From contig MEQZ01000167.1 of NCBI GenBank assembly GCA_001770425.1, forward strand, positions 3,431 to 35,699: 32,269 bases of DNA. Reading direction: 5' to 3'. The notes under the pieces were generated by a model. That model saw nothing but the letters and a program-made list of their open reading frames with translations. It was not told where the DNA came from and did not search any database. The DNA is from Betaproteobacteria bacterium RIFCSPLOWO2_02_FULL_65_20. GTDB lineage: Bacteria; Pseudomonadota; Gammaproteobacteria; Burkholderiales; SG8-39. Position 1 is the stretch's first letter. Each line of letters starts with the position of its first letter. The translations under genes and the position numbers were made by a program. Below are positions 7,697 through 14,165 of the stretch, piece after piece.

Positions 7697-8350
7697 TCAG
7701 AAGCAAAAGCGTTTCGGCTGCACGGCATTCCTGAGCGGCGGGAAGCTGGTTTCGAACAGGTTGATCGACCGGTGGCCACCCTGCGCAACGCAGGTGACCA
7801 GGCGTGCTTCCATCACCGGGGCATCGCCGATGATCGCAAACAGCCTGCCCTCGGGCTTCAGTTGCGCGAGCAGCGCTTGCGGCAGCATCGGTATCGAGCC
7901 CGTGAGCACGATGATGTCGTAGGGAGCGTGCGCGCTCCAGCCCTGCGCCGCGTCGCCAAGCTCGACGCTCACGTTTTCGATCCCCTGGCGCTGGAGGTTC
8001 TGCTCGCCGAATGTTTTCAGCCGCGAGTTGATCTCGACGCTCGTCACGTGTTGCACGCAGTGCGCGAGCAGGCCGGCGAAATAGCCGCTGCCGGTGCCGA
8101 CCTCGAGCGCGCGCTCGTGTTTCTTTGCGCCGATCGCCTGCAGCACGCGAGCCTCGATCTTGGGCGCCCACATGCGCTCTGCGTCCCCGAGCGGGATCTC
8201 GATGTCCGAGAACGCCAGCGCCCGGAAATCGGCCGGAACGAACTCCTCCCGTCGCACCACGTAGAGCAGATCGAGCACATCCGAGTCAAGCACCTCCCAC
8301 GGACGGATCTGCTGTTCGACCATGTTGAAGCGGGCTTGTTCGAGGTTCAT
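7697..8350 (-). CDS. Protein-L-isoaspartate O-methyltransferase family protein
   Basis: 217 residues with a class I SAM-dependent methyltransferase fold: ALEVGTGSGYFAGLLA (residues 81-96) is motif I, VTSVEI the acidic post-I motif, and YDIIVLTGSIPMLP the PCMT-specific motif II region. The N-terminus MNLEQARFNMVEQQIRPWEVLD is typical of the group found beside tolC in betaproteobacteria. The stretch IPLGDAERMWAPKIEARVL replaces the usual QTISxPyivA substrate-binding motif of canonical Pcm, so isoaspartyl repair activity is uncertain; the protein may methylate something else. The ATG at 8350 is preferred over the longer ORF start by homology pattern. First gene of the pcm-rhodanese-tolC operon. 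Confidence 0.82.
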   Translation of the reverse strand: MNLEQARFNMVEQQIRPWEVLDSDVLDLLYVVRREEFVPADFRALAFSDIEIPLGDAERMWAPKIEARVLQAIGAKKHERALEVGTGSGYFAGLLAHCVQHVTSVEINSRLKTFGEQNLQRQGIENVSVELGDAAQGWSAHAPYDIIVLTGSIPMLPQALLAQLKPEGRLFAIIGDAPVMEARLVTCVAQGGHRSINLFETSFPPLRNAVQPKRFCF

Positions 8351-8665
8351 GGCTGTGTGGCTATGATTTTGGCAAGGAGGCAATTTTAGCATCGTTCCCG
8401 ATGGCGGCATCGGTGACCAAGGTCACGCATCCCGGGGTGCCGCAGCGGGCTGGGCAGGCAGGGAGACGGCCCGCACCGCGGGGCCGCCGGGGGCCCGGAA
8501 CCGTAGGGCCGGGCCGCGGCGATTGAGTGTTGACCCGCCAGCCGTTAGACTGCCGCCTTTCGACCGCAGCTGGAATATCCATGCCCGACCGCATGCGCGC
8601 CTGCTCTCGATCCGCCCGTCAGCCCGCCGGCCGCCCCGCCGATCGCACAACGGACCGGGTCTGAG
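8351..8665. other. Divergent spacer between pcm-like gene and ccmA
   Basis: This 315-base stretch must hold the promoters for both flanking operons. I see no convincing -35/-10 pair on either strand. A strong AAGGAGG at 8373-8379 on the plus strand has no start codon at proper distance; the 41-codon ORF from ATG 8401 is very GC-rich and looks non-coding. No RNA gene or repeat was recognised. Confidence 0.4.
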
Positions 8666-9322
8666 ATGCTCGAGGCCTATCGGCTGGAGGGCACGCGCGG
8701 TGACCGCACCCTTTTCCGGGGACTCTCCTTTTCGGTCGCGCCCGCGCAGCTGCTGCACCTGGCCGGCGCAAACGGCGCAGGCAAGACCAGCCTGCTGCGC
8801 ATCCTGTGCGGCCTGCTGCTGCCCGCGCATGGCGAGGTACGCTGGGGCGGGCAGCCGATCGCGGCGATGCGCGAGGAGTACGCGGCGCAGCTGCTCTACA
8901 TCGGGCATGCCAACGCCCTGAAGGACGAACTGACGGCGCTGGAGAACCTGGAGATCGGCGGCACGCTCGCCGGCCGGCGGTGCACGAGGGATGCGGCGTT
9001 CGCCGCGCTGGAAGAACTCGGCGTCGGGCGTTGTGCGCAGCTTCCGGTGCGCGCGCTGTCCCAGGGGCAGCGCCGCCGCGTGTCCCTGGCGCGGCTTGCC
9101 CTGGGGGCCGGTGGCGGCGGCGGGAATGGCGCCGCGCTGTGGATACTCGACGAGCCGTTCGCGGCGCTCGATACGGCCGCGGTTGCTTATCTGGAGAACC
9201 TGATCGCGCGTCACGTCGACGCGGGCGGCATGGCGGTGCTGACCACCCATCAACCGCTTGCCGTCACCGCGGTCACGATGCTTCGGATCGAACTCGATTT
9301 CGAGATGGACGCGCGTTCGTGA
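8666..9322 (+). CDS. ccmA: Cytochrome c maturation heme exporter ATP-binding protein
   Basis: A 218-residue ABC ATPase. Walker A is GANGAGKTS (residues 34-42), the signature is LSQGQRRRVSLARL, Walker B LWILDEPFAALD and the switch histidine lies in TTHQP. CcmA drives release of holo-CcmE from the CcmC-CcmD complex in System I cytochrome c biogenesis. The short length, the LHLAGANGAGKTSLLRILCGLL start and the direct coupling to a ccmB (GTGA overlap) support CcmA over a generic ABC ATPase. A GGGGGN insertion (GAGGGGGNGAAL) just before Walker B is a low-complexity oddity. Confidence 0.93.
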   Translation: MLEAYRLEGTRGDRTLFRGLSFSVAPAQLLHLAGANGAGKTSLLRILCGLLLPAHGEVRWGGQPIAAMREEYAAQLLYIGHANALKDELTALENLEIGGTLAGRRCTRDAAFAALEELGVGRCAQLPVRALSQGQRRRVSLARLALGAGGGGGNGAALWILDEPFAALDTAAVAYLENLIARHVDAGGMAVLTTHQPLAVTAVTMLRIELDFEMDARS

Positions 9323-9984
9323 GTCCCTTTGCCTGCATCGTCAGGCGCGACCTGCTGCTCGCCTTCCGGCGCCGCAGCGACGTGCTCAACACGCTGGTCT
9401 TCTTCGTCATCGTCGTGAGCCTGTTCCCGCTGGGCGTGGGGCCGGAACCGAACCAGCTGCGCGCCATGGCCCCGGGCGTGATCTGGGTGGCTGCGCTGCT
9501 CGCATCGATGCTGGCGCTGAATCGGCTGTTCGCCGCCGATTTTGCCGACGGGACGCTCGAACAGATGGCGCTTTCACCCGAGCCCCTGTTCCTGCTCGTG
9601 ATCGCCAAGGTGCTCGCGCACTGGCTGGTCGCCGGGCTGCCGCTGGTGCTGATCGCGCCCGTGCTCGGCATCCAGTTCGACATGCCGCTCGACGCCATCG
9701 TGGTGATGATGGTTTCGCTGGTGCTCGGCACGCCGGTATTGTCGCTGATCGGCGCGGTCGGCGCGGCCTTGACACTTGGACTGCGCGGCGGCGGAGTGCT
9801 CGTGGCGCTGCTCGTTCTGCCGCTGTATGTGCCCGTGCTGGTGTTCGGCGCGGGTGCCGTGGTGGCTTCGGGCGCCGGGCTTTCCGCCCAGGCACACCTG
9901 CTGCTGATCGGTGCCTCGCTCGCTCTGTCGCTGGTGCTGTCGCCCTGGGCGACGGCGATGGCGTTGCGGATATCGCTGGATTGA
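9319..9984 (+). CDS. ccmB: Cytochrome c maturation heme exporter permease
   Basis: 221 residues (E. coli CcmB is 220) with six hydrophobic segments. The N-terminus SPFACIVRRDLLLAFRRRSDVLNTLVFFVIVVSLFPLGVGP and the LEQMALSPEPL loop are CcmB hallmarks. It forms the membrane part of the CcmAB complex. The GTG start overlaps the ccmA stop (GTGA). In System I operons ccmC normally follows immediately, but here the reading frame ends normally and nothing resembling CcmC, CcmD or CcmE follows. The maturation operon is therefore split or truncated after ccmB in this genome. Confidence 0.93.
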   Translation: MSPFACIVRRDLLLAFRRRSDVLNTLVFFVIVVSLFPLGVGPEPNQLRAMAPGVIWVAALLASMLALNRLFAADFADGTLEQMALSPEPLFLLVIAKVLAHWLVAGLPLVLIAPVLGIQFDMPLDAIVVMMVSLVLGTPVLSLIGAVGAALTLGLRGGGVLVALLVLPLYVPVLVFGAGAVVASGAGLSAQAHLLLIGASLALSLVLSPWATAMALRISLD

Positions 9985-10009
9985 CGAAGCTCCGAATAGG
10001 TTCGCTGTT

Positions 10010-10100
10010 GTCATTCCTGCAAAAGCGGGAATCAGGAATCTTTACCAGTGTCTGGATCCACTCCCCGCTTTCGCGGTGACCAAAGGCCGCGGGGATGACG
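10010..10100. repeat. Imperfect palindromic intergenic repeat
   Basis: The segment pairs GTCATTCCTGCAAAAGCGGG on the left with CCCCGCTTTCGCGGTGAC and a second GCGGGGATGAC on the right. This is the pattern of the widespread proteobacterial repeat GTCATTCCCGCGAAAGCGGGAATCC...GGATTCCCGCTTTCGCGGGAATGAC. It begins 26 bases after the ccmB stop and lies at the break between the ccm genes and the accessory region. Expected to be dispersed in the genome. Confidence 0.75.
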
Positions 10101-10140
10101 TAATTAGACGATTGTGGGTTTCACAGCGACGCGGAGGACG

Positions 10141-10440
10141 TCGGATCGCGCTCGCGGCAGCCTTCGCGAGGTCGGCATTTTTTTCGCCCAGGCGCGCCTG
10201 CGGCTCGGTTGCGTCCAGGCGTGAGATGACCTGTCCGCGACGGACCGATTCTCCCTCGCGCACCTCGGCCGACACCTTTGTCTTGACGGTGGTCTGGTTT
10301 CGCGGTGAGAGCGTTCCGGTGAGCGAAATCAACTGGCGGATGTCGCGCCGCTCCACGGTCGTGACGTCGTTGGCGGAGAACTCCAGCGCGGCAGCCGCCC
10401 GTGCTGGTGGTGGGTTCTTCGCGTCGGCGAGCGTGGGCGC
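10141..10440 (-). pseudogene. Remnant of an RND/ABC efflux periplasmic adaptor (HlyD/MFP family)
   Basis: In the 10042-10692 minus frame one short stretch reads as a membrane-fusion protein: LEFSANDVTTVERRDIRQLISLTGTLSPRNQTTVKTKVSAEVREGESVRRGQVISRLDATEPQARLGEKNADLAKA. This is the N-terminal beta-barrel and half the lipoyl motif of HlyD-type adaptors. The N-terminal membrane anchor is not recognisable, about four residues appear missing between SAEVRE and GESVRRGQ, and the hairpin and C-terminal domains are absent; homology ends close to the palindromic repeat. It is a decayed fragment, not a functional gene. Boundaries are approximate, and the parent gene could have worked with a TolC channel. 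Confidence 0.7.
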
Positions 10441-10533
10441 GTCGCAGTCGTCCCGGATCGAACCCAGCCCGGAGATTCTACGCCCGGGGGCAGGGGCGCG
10501 GCAGGGCAGCGGCGCCGGCCCCTCGGTGGCATA

Positions 10534-10887
10534 ATGCGCCATATGGCGCGTAAAGCCAGAGGCTCGGTGGGGCGCCGCGCGGCAGGCGGCCGCCCAACGT
10601 TGCTCGTTCACGAGAAGGTTCTGCTCGCCGACGGCGCAATCGCGGAGCTGGTCATCTGGCAGCTCGCGCGGCCAACGGCTGAGCGTCCGCATGGGTTGAA
10701 GTACCGACTGTATTTTGGGCGTGGCGGGAAGTCACTGGTGCGATACGACAATGAATCGGGTAAAGGTGATCACCGGCACATCATGGACCGCGAGGAACCG
10801 TACCGGTTCGTTTCGATAGCCCGGCTGCGCGAGGATTTTGAAGCAGATGTTCGGCGAGTTGGAGGGGCAGATGAAAAAGAGGATTGA
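10534..10887 (+). CDS. TumE-like toxin (DUF6516 family)
   Basis: 117 residues from the first ATG, or 114 from the second at 10543. The protein (HEKVLLADGAIAELVIWQLARP..HGLKYRLYFGRGGKSLVRYDNESGKGDHRH..EEPYRFVSIARLREDFEADV) matches my recollection of the TumE/DUF6516 toxin family. The YRLY..VRYDNE.GKGDHRH core carries its conserved charged and histidine residues. It overlaps the downstream helix-turn-helix gene by 17 bases in toxin-antitoxin order. Both candidate start codons sit in or next to a 14-bp palindrome, with CATAAT just upstream, so the message may have almost no leader. Mechanism is not deducible from sequence. It lies in the accessory stretch after truncated ccm. Confidence 0.7.
   Translation: MRHMARKARGSVGRRAAGGRPTLLVHEKVLLADGAIAELVIWQLARPTAERPHGLKYRLYFGRGGKSLVRYDNESGKGDHRHIMDREEPYRFVSIARLREDFEADVRRVGGADEKED
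10536..10549. promoter_or_regulatory. 14-bp perfect palindrome over the toxin start (possible operator)
   Basis: GCGCCATATGGCGC is perfectly self-complementary and overlaps the start codon region of the TumE-like gene; a -10-like CATAAT (10530-10535) abuts it. Position at the promoter/start of a toxin-antitoxin pair whose antitoxin is an HTH protein makes autoregulation plausible. This is inference from position and symmetry. Confidence 0.5.
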
Positions 10888-11230
10888 AGTTTCGGTCGGC
10901 GGTCTTTCCGAAGCGCTCGACCGGTTCGAGCAGGTCTGGCGCAAGGCCGAGAAAGGCGAGGTGCGCCCTGCTGAAGTGCGTCTGACGTTCGAGAGCCTGC
11001 CGGTGCTGCTGCGCAACCTGACGCCGGCCCGATGGACTTTGCTCGAGCGGCTCAAGCGCGACGGGCCGCTCTCAATCAACGAGCTTTCGCGCCGGCTCGG
11101 CCGCCACTATAAGAACGTGCATACCGACGTTTCCCGGCTGATCGAGCTTGGCCTGATCGAGCGCCGTACGGACCAGCGAGTGGTGGTCGCGTGGGACATC
11201 GTTTCCGCCGAGATGCGGCTGGCAGCGTGA
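10871..11230 (+). CDS. TumA-like helix-turn-helix antitoxin
   Basis: 119 residues from ATG 10871, which has GGAGG five bases upstream; the longer TTG start in the ORF track is less likely. The C-terminal half is a winged helix: LTPARWTLLERLKRDGPLSINELSRRLGRHYKNVHTDVSRLIELGLIERR, with a recognition helix RHYKNVHTDVSRL, like MarR-type or HVO_A0114-type DNA-binding proteins. The N-terminus (VGGLSEALDRFEQVWRKAEKGE) is charged and helical and may contact the toxin. It overlaps the toxin gene by 17 bases. Likely antitoxin and autorepressor binding the palindrome at 10536-10549. Toxin-first gene order is unusual for classic systems but common in this family. Confidence 0.7.
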   Translation: MKKRIEVSVGGLSEALDRFEQVWRKAEKGEVRPAEVRLTFESLPVLLRNLTPARWTLLERLKRDGPLSINELSRRLGRHYKNVHTDVSRLIELGLIERRTDQRVVVAWDIVSAEMRLAA

Positions 11231-11507
11231 GCGCGGGCGTCTGATAGCCCTTTGCATGCATGCACCGCGCGCTAACGGGGTTGTCTGAACCAGCGGTGTC
11301 TTGCTTAGATAAGCCGTCACAAGAACAGGCGTTTTTGAGTTTGGGGGAGTTCGCGCCTAGATAAGACCGCGTCACGCCGTTCGGCGACTGTCAACGTCGT
11401 TCTGATAGTCGTTCAAACTGGGCGGTTTGAAAATCGTGAGTATTCTTCGTAAGTCTTCTTCGATTGCATTTGGGCAAAAGCTCTTCTGGTTCTTCTTCGT
11501 TGATTCG

Positions 11508-11672
11508 TCACGCGGTTGCGCGCTCGGCGGCGAGTTCCAAGGACACGTGGTGCCGATCACCGCCATCGAAAGCGATGGTTTCTAAACCGGCCAGCTGCCC
11601 TGTCCTTGTCTTCCAGTAGTGGCGGATGGCCTTCTTCCCGCCGGCCTGGATCAGTGCGTCGAAGTTTTTCAT
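11508..11672 (-). CDS. Short ORF after the methyltransferase, possible truncated restriction endonuclease
   Basis: 54 residues, MKNFDALIQAGGKKAIRHYWKTRTGQ..FDGGDRHHVSLELAAERATA. It starts with ATG preceded by a GGGGGGCG run and overlaps the methyltransferase 3' end by 116 bases in another frame. Position immediately after a type II methyltransferase is where a restriction endonuclease would lie, but the ORF is far too short for one and no PD-(D/E)XK or HNH motif is seen. Downstream bases (11372-11507) remain partly open in a neighbouring frame (ESTKKNQKSFCPNAIEEDLRRILTIFK), compatible with a decayed C-terminus. It may instead be a complete small protein. Function unknown. Confidence 0.45.
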   Translation of the reverse strand: MKNFDALIQAGGKKAIRHYWKTRTGQLAGLETIAFDGGDRHHVSLELAAERATA

Positions 11673-12663
11673 CGCCCCCCCGGACAAGATGGATAGTTGT
11701 CTCTGAGAAAAGGTTGGTCGTGTCCCTCGACACGCGCATCGCGGACAGTTCGAAATAGTCCGGCGTGATCTCCACGCCGATACTGTTGCGCCCCCATTTG
11801 GCGGCCGCGACATTGGTGGTGCCTGTGCCCATGAATGGATCGAGCACGGTATCTCCGACGAAGCTGAACATGCGCACAAGCCGTTCCGCGAGCGCAAGGG
11901 GATACGGCGCAGGATGATCTCGCGTGGAGGCTCCGGTAAGCCCCGTCCAGATCTGCTGGAACCATTGCTGGTATTTATCGGTGGAAATCACGCTCAGGAT
12001 ACGGGCGGCGAGCGACGGCGAACGGTAACCGCCCGGCTTGCGCTGCATCAGAATGAACTCAATGTCGTTCTTGATCGCCGCGTTCGGCTCATAGGGCTTG
12101 CCGAGGAAACCGCCGCCATTGCCATCGGCTTCGTAAGCTGCGTTGGCAATCTTGTGCCAGATGATCGGAGAAAGATTGGTGAAGCCGAGTACCCGGCAAT
12201 GCTCCTGGATGGCAGCGTGCAGCGGGATAACCGCATGCACGCCCGCGTTCTTACGGCGGGAAAGGCATACGTCGCCGACCACGCACACCAATCGCCCGCC
12301 TGGCACGAGTGCGTTGTAACAGCCATGCCAGACCTCGTCCAGCGCCTTCAGAAAGGTCTCATAGTCGTTGACAAAGCCCAACTGGCCGTCCGTTCGCTGG
12401 TACTCCTTCAGCGTCCAGTACGGCGGCGATGTGACGACGAGATGCACGCTCTCCGGCTTCAGGAACTCCATGCGGCGCGCGTCCGCGTTGTAGAGCGTGT
12501 GAAAAGTGGGAATTCGACTGATAGCGTCTTCGATTGCGGTAACGCGTTTTGCATCCTTGGCGATGGCCGGTAGCGCTTTTTGGTGATCGCCTAGCTTCGA
12601 GGGATCGAAGGGGAGAAAAGCCGATAGGTCGAGGCTGTGTCCGGCAGGAGACGGAGAATTCAT
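11557..12663 (-). CDS. Site-specific DNA methyltransferase (N4-cytosine or N6-adenine, beta-type order)
   Basis: 368 residues. The catalytic motif IV TSPPYW is at residues 78-83 and SAM-binding motif I DPFMGTGTTNVAAAKWGRNSIGVEI is near 275, so motif IV precedes motif I as in beta-class type II methyltransferases. TSPPY favours N4-cytosine but adenine is possible. YGG-like target recognition residues between the motifs are not interpretable. ATG 12663 is chosen because a perfect TATAAT ends six bases before it, implying a leaderless transcript; an ATG 36 bases upstream is in frame but would precede that promoter. The last ~38 residues (DEKLRRTDPGRREEG..) overlap the small downstream ORF and look atypical, so a frameshift near the end is possible. 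Recognition sequence unknown. Confidence 0.85.
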   Translation of the reverse strand: MNSPSPAGHSLDLSAFLPFDPSKLGDHQKALPAIAKDAKRVTAIEDAISRIPTFHTLYNADARRMEFLKPESVHLVVTSPPYWTLKEYQRTDGQLGFVNDYETFLKALDEVWHGCYNALVPGGRLVCVVGDVCLSRRKNAGVHAVIPLHAAIQEHCRVLGFTNLSPIIWHKIANAAYEADGNGGGFLGKPYEPNAAIKNDIEFILMQRKPGGYRSPSLAARILSVISTDKYQQWFQQIWTGLTGASTRDHPAPYPLALAERLVRMFSFVGDTVLDPFMGTGTTNVAAAKWGRNSIGVEITPDYFELSAMRVSRDTTNLFSETTIHLVRGGDEKLRRTDPGRREEGHPPLLEDKDRAAGRFRNHRFRWR

Positions 12664-12669
12664 GTCGCC

Positions 12670-12675
12670 ATTATA
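12670..12675 (-). promoter_or_regulatory. -10 box for the methyltransferase (leaderless start)
   Basis: On the minus strand TATAAT is followed by GGCGAC and then ATG, placing the expected transcription start at or next to the A of the start codon. No clear -35 is present at 17 bases (TGAATA at best). Confidence 0.5.
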
Positions 12676-12728
12676 GGGCGATAGTGACCTGCTATTCATT
12701 CACAGTCAAAGGTTCAATCATCCATTGA

Positions 12729-14140
12729 TCATGTTGTGCTGTGTGTGTTGTCCACCGCTAGTTTTGCGGACGCCTGGCCCGAAATCCAGCCGAGGCTGAC
12801 CGCGGACAGCAGGCCGTTTCCGGAAAGGTAACCCCAGACATGGGCGCCTGAAATCCCCCGCGCGGCACCCCCGCCGGCGAACAGGTTGGGAAGCGGCTGG
12901 CCGCTGGCGTCGCACACGCGAGCCTCGACGTCCACGACCAGACCGCCCTGCGTATGGAACAGCGACCCGGTGACCTTCACCGCGTAGTACGGCGGTTCCA
13001 GCGGCAGCTTGGTCGTGAAATCACGCCCGAAGCGATCCGTGGCTTTGCCTGACGCGCAATCCGCCGTCTGCTCCAACGTCCTGCTGAGGGCACAGGCAGG
13101 CAACCCGAACTGAGATGCCAGCATCTCGATGTCGGGTGCCGACTTGATCGCGCCGGCGGCCACCGCATCGCGATAATCGGGAAACTCCAGGCCAAGCCGA
13201 TGCAGCCGCTCGTCGTAGACGTTCCAGGCCACGCGCCCCGGCTGCGCGAGCACGTTCACGCACTGCTCCGAGTAGCCCTCATGCTCGTTGGAAAAGCGCT
13301 CGCCCAGCGCATTCACCTGGATTCCACCCTCCATCATCAGTGCCCAGGTGATCAGGATGCCGTGCGGGGTCGCGACCGATCCGTGGCCCTGATAGGCGGT
13401 CATGTCCGCGACCGCCGCGCCGAGTGTTTCTCCCCACGCCACGGCGTCGCCGCGGTTCCCCGTGTGGCCGAAGTAATCGACGCCCGCGAGTTCAGGGATG
13501 TGGCGCTTCACCATCTCGGGGTTGCCGCCAAGCCGGAGCACGCCAGCACCAGCGCGCCGCAGCCGACTTCCTCGACTGTCTGGCCGCGGCGCGAAAACGA
13601 GACCCCGCGCAAGCGGTGTTTCGAGTCGGCGTGCAGCGTCGTGACCTGCGCTTCGCAGAGGATATCGATCCCGGCACGGCTGCACGCTTCAGTGAGCGCG
13701 GCCATCAGCGCGCGTCCCGTCTTTTCGGGCACCGCATGCATGCGCAGCGCGGAATGGCCGGGGTAGAGAAAGCCCTCCACCAATACGAACGGGATGCCGC
13801 GGTCCGCGAGCCATTCGATCGCGCGGCCCGAGGCGCTGCAGATGGTGTCCACCATGCGCGGATCGGCCTCGCCGTTGTTTTTGCGCATGACGTCCGCGGC
13901 GAGTTGCCCGGGCGAGTCGACGACGCCCGCCGCACGCTGGAATCGTGTATACGCCGCAGGAATGAATCCCGAGGACAGTGCCGTCGATCCCGAGGGTATG
14001 CGGTCGCGCTCGAGCACCAGGACTTCGGCGCCTGCGTTTTTCGCGGCGAGCGCGGAGACGAGGCCGCAGGCGCCGCCGCCGATGATGACGACCGGTATGG
14101 CGAGATCGAAGCGCTTCGCGTCGTCGTAGGCGACCGGCAT
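12729..14140 (-). pseudogene. Fumarate-reductase-like FAD flavoprotein with one-base frameshift
   Basis: Two overlapping ORFs (14140 to 13508, and 13685 to 12729 in another frame) together make one protein of about 470 residues. The N-terminal part has the FAD dinucleotide motif VVIIGGGACGLVSALAAKNAGAEVLVLERD and SSGFIPAAYTRFQ. The second part has GGNPEMVKRHIPEL, HGSVATPHGILITWALMMEGGIQVNALGERFSNE, HTQGGLVVDVEARVCDASGQPLPNLFAGGGAARGISG and GYLSGNGLLSAVSLGWISG, all typical of the fumarate reductase/urocanate reductase/ketosteroid dehydrogenase flavoprotein family. The frames join at CSG[F]GGNPE: GGCTT-GGCGGC lacks one base near 13530. Last gene of the catabolic operon; likely reduces or desaturates a pathway intermediate. 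Either a genuine loss of function or a sequencing error. Confidence 0.85.
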
Positions 14141-14165
14141 GCCGGCGAACCCGTGCGATCCGCGG

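Noticed and set aside
8373-8526. Strong AAGGAGG followed by a 41-codon ORF from ATG 8401
   Set aside because: The spacing of about 21 bases is too long, and the predicted peptide is a glycine/arginine/proline-rich artefact of GC-rich DNA.
8530-8551. TTGACC and TAGACT upstream of ccmA as a promoter
   Set aside because: Only ten bases separate them, too few for a sigma70 promoter.
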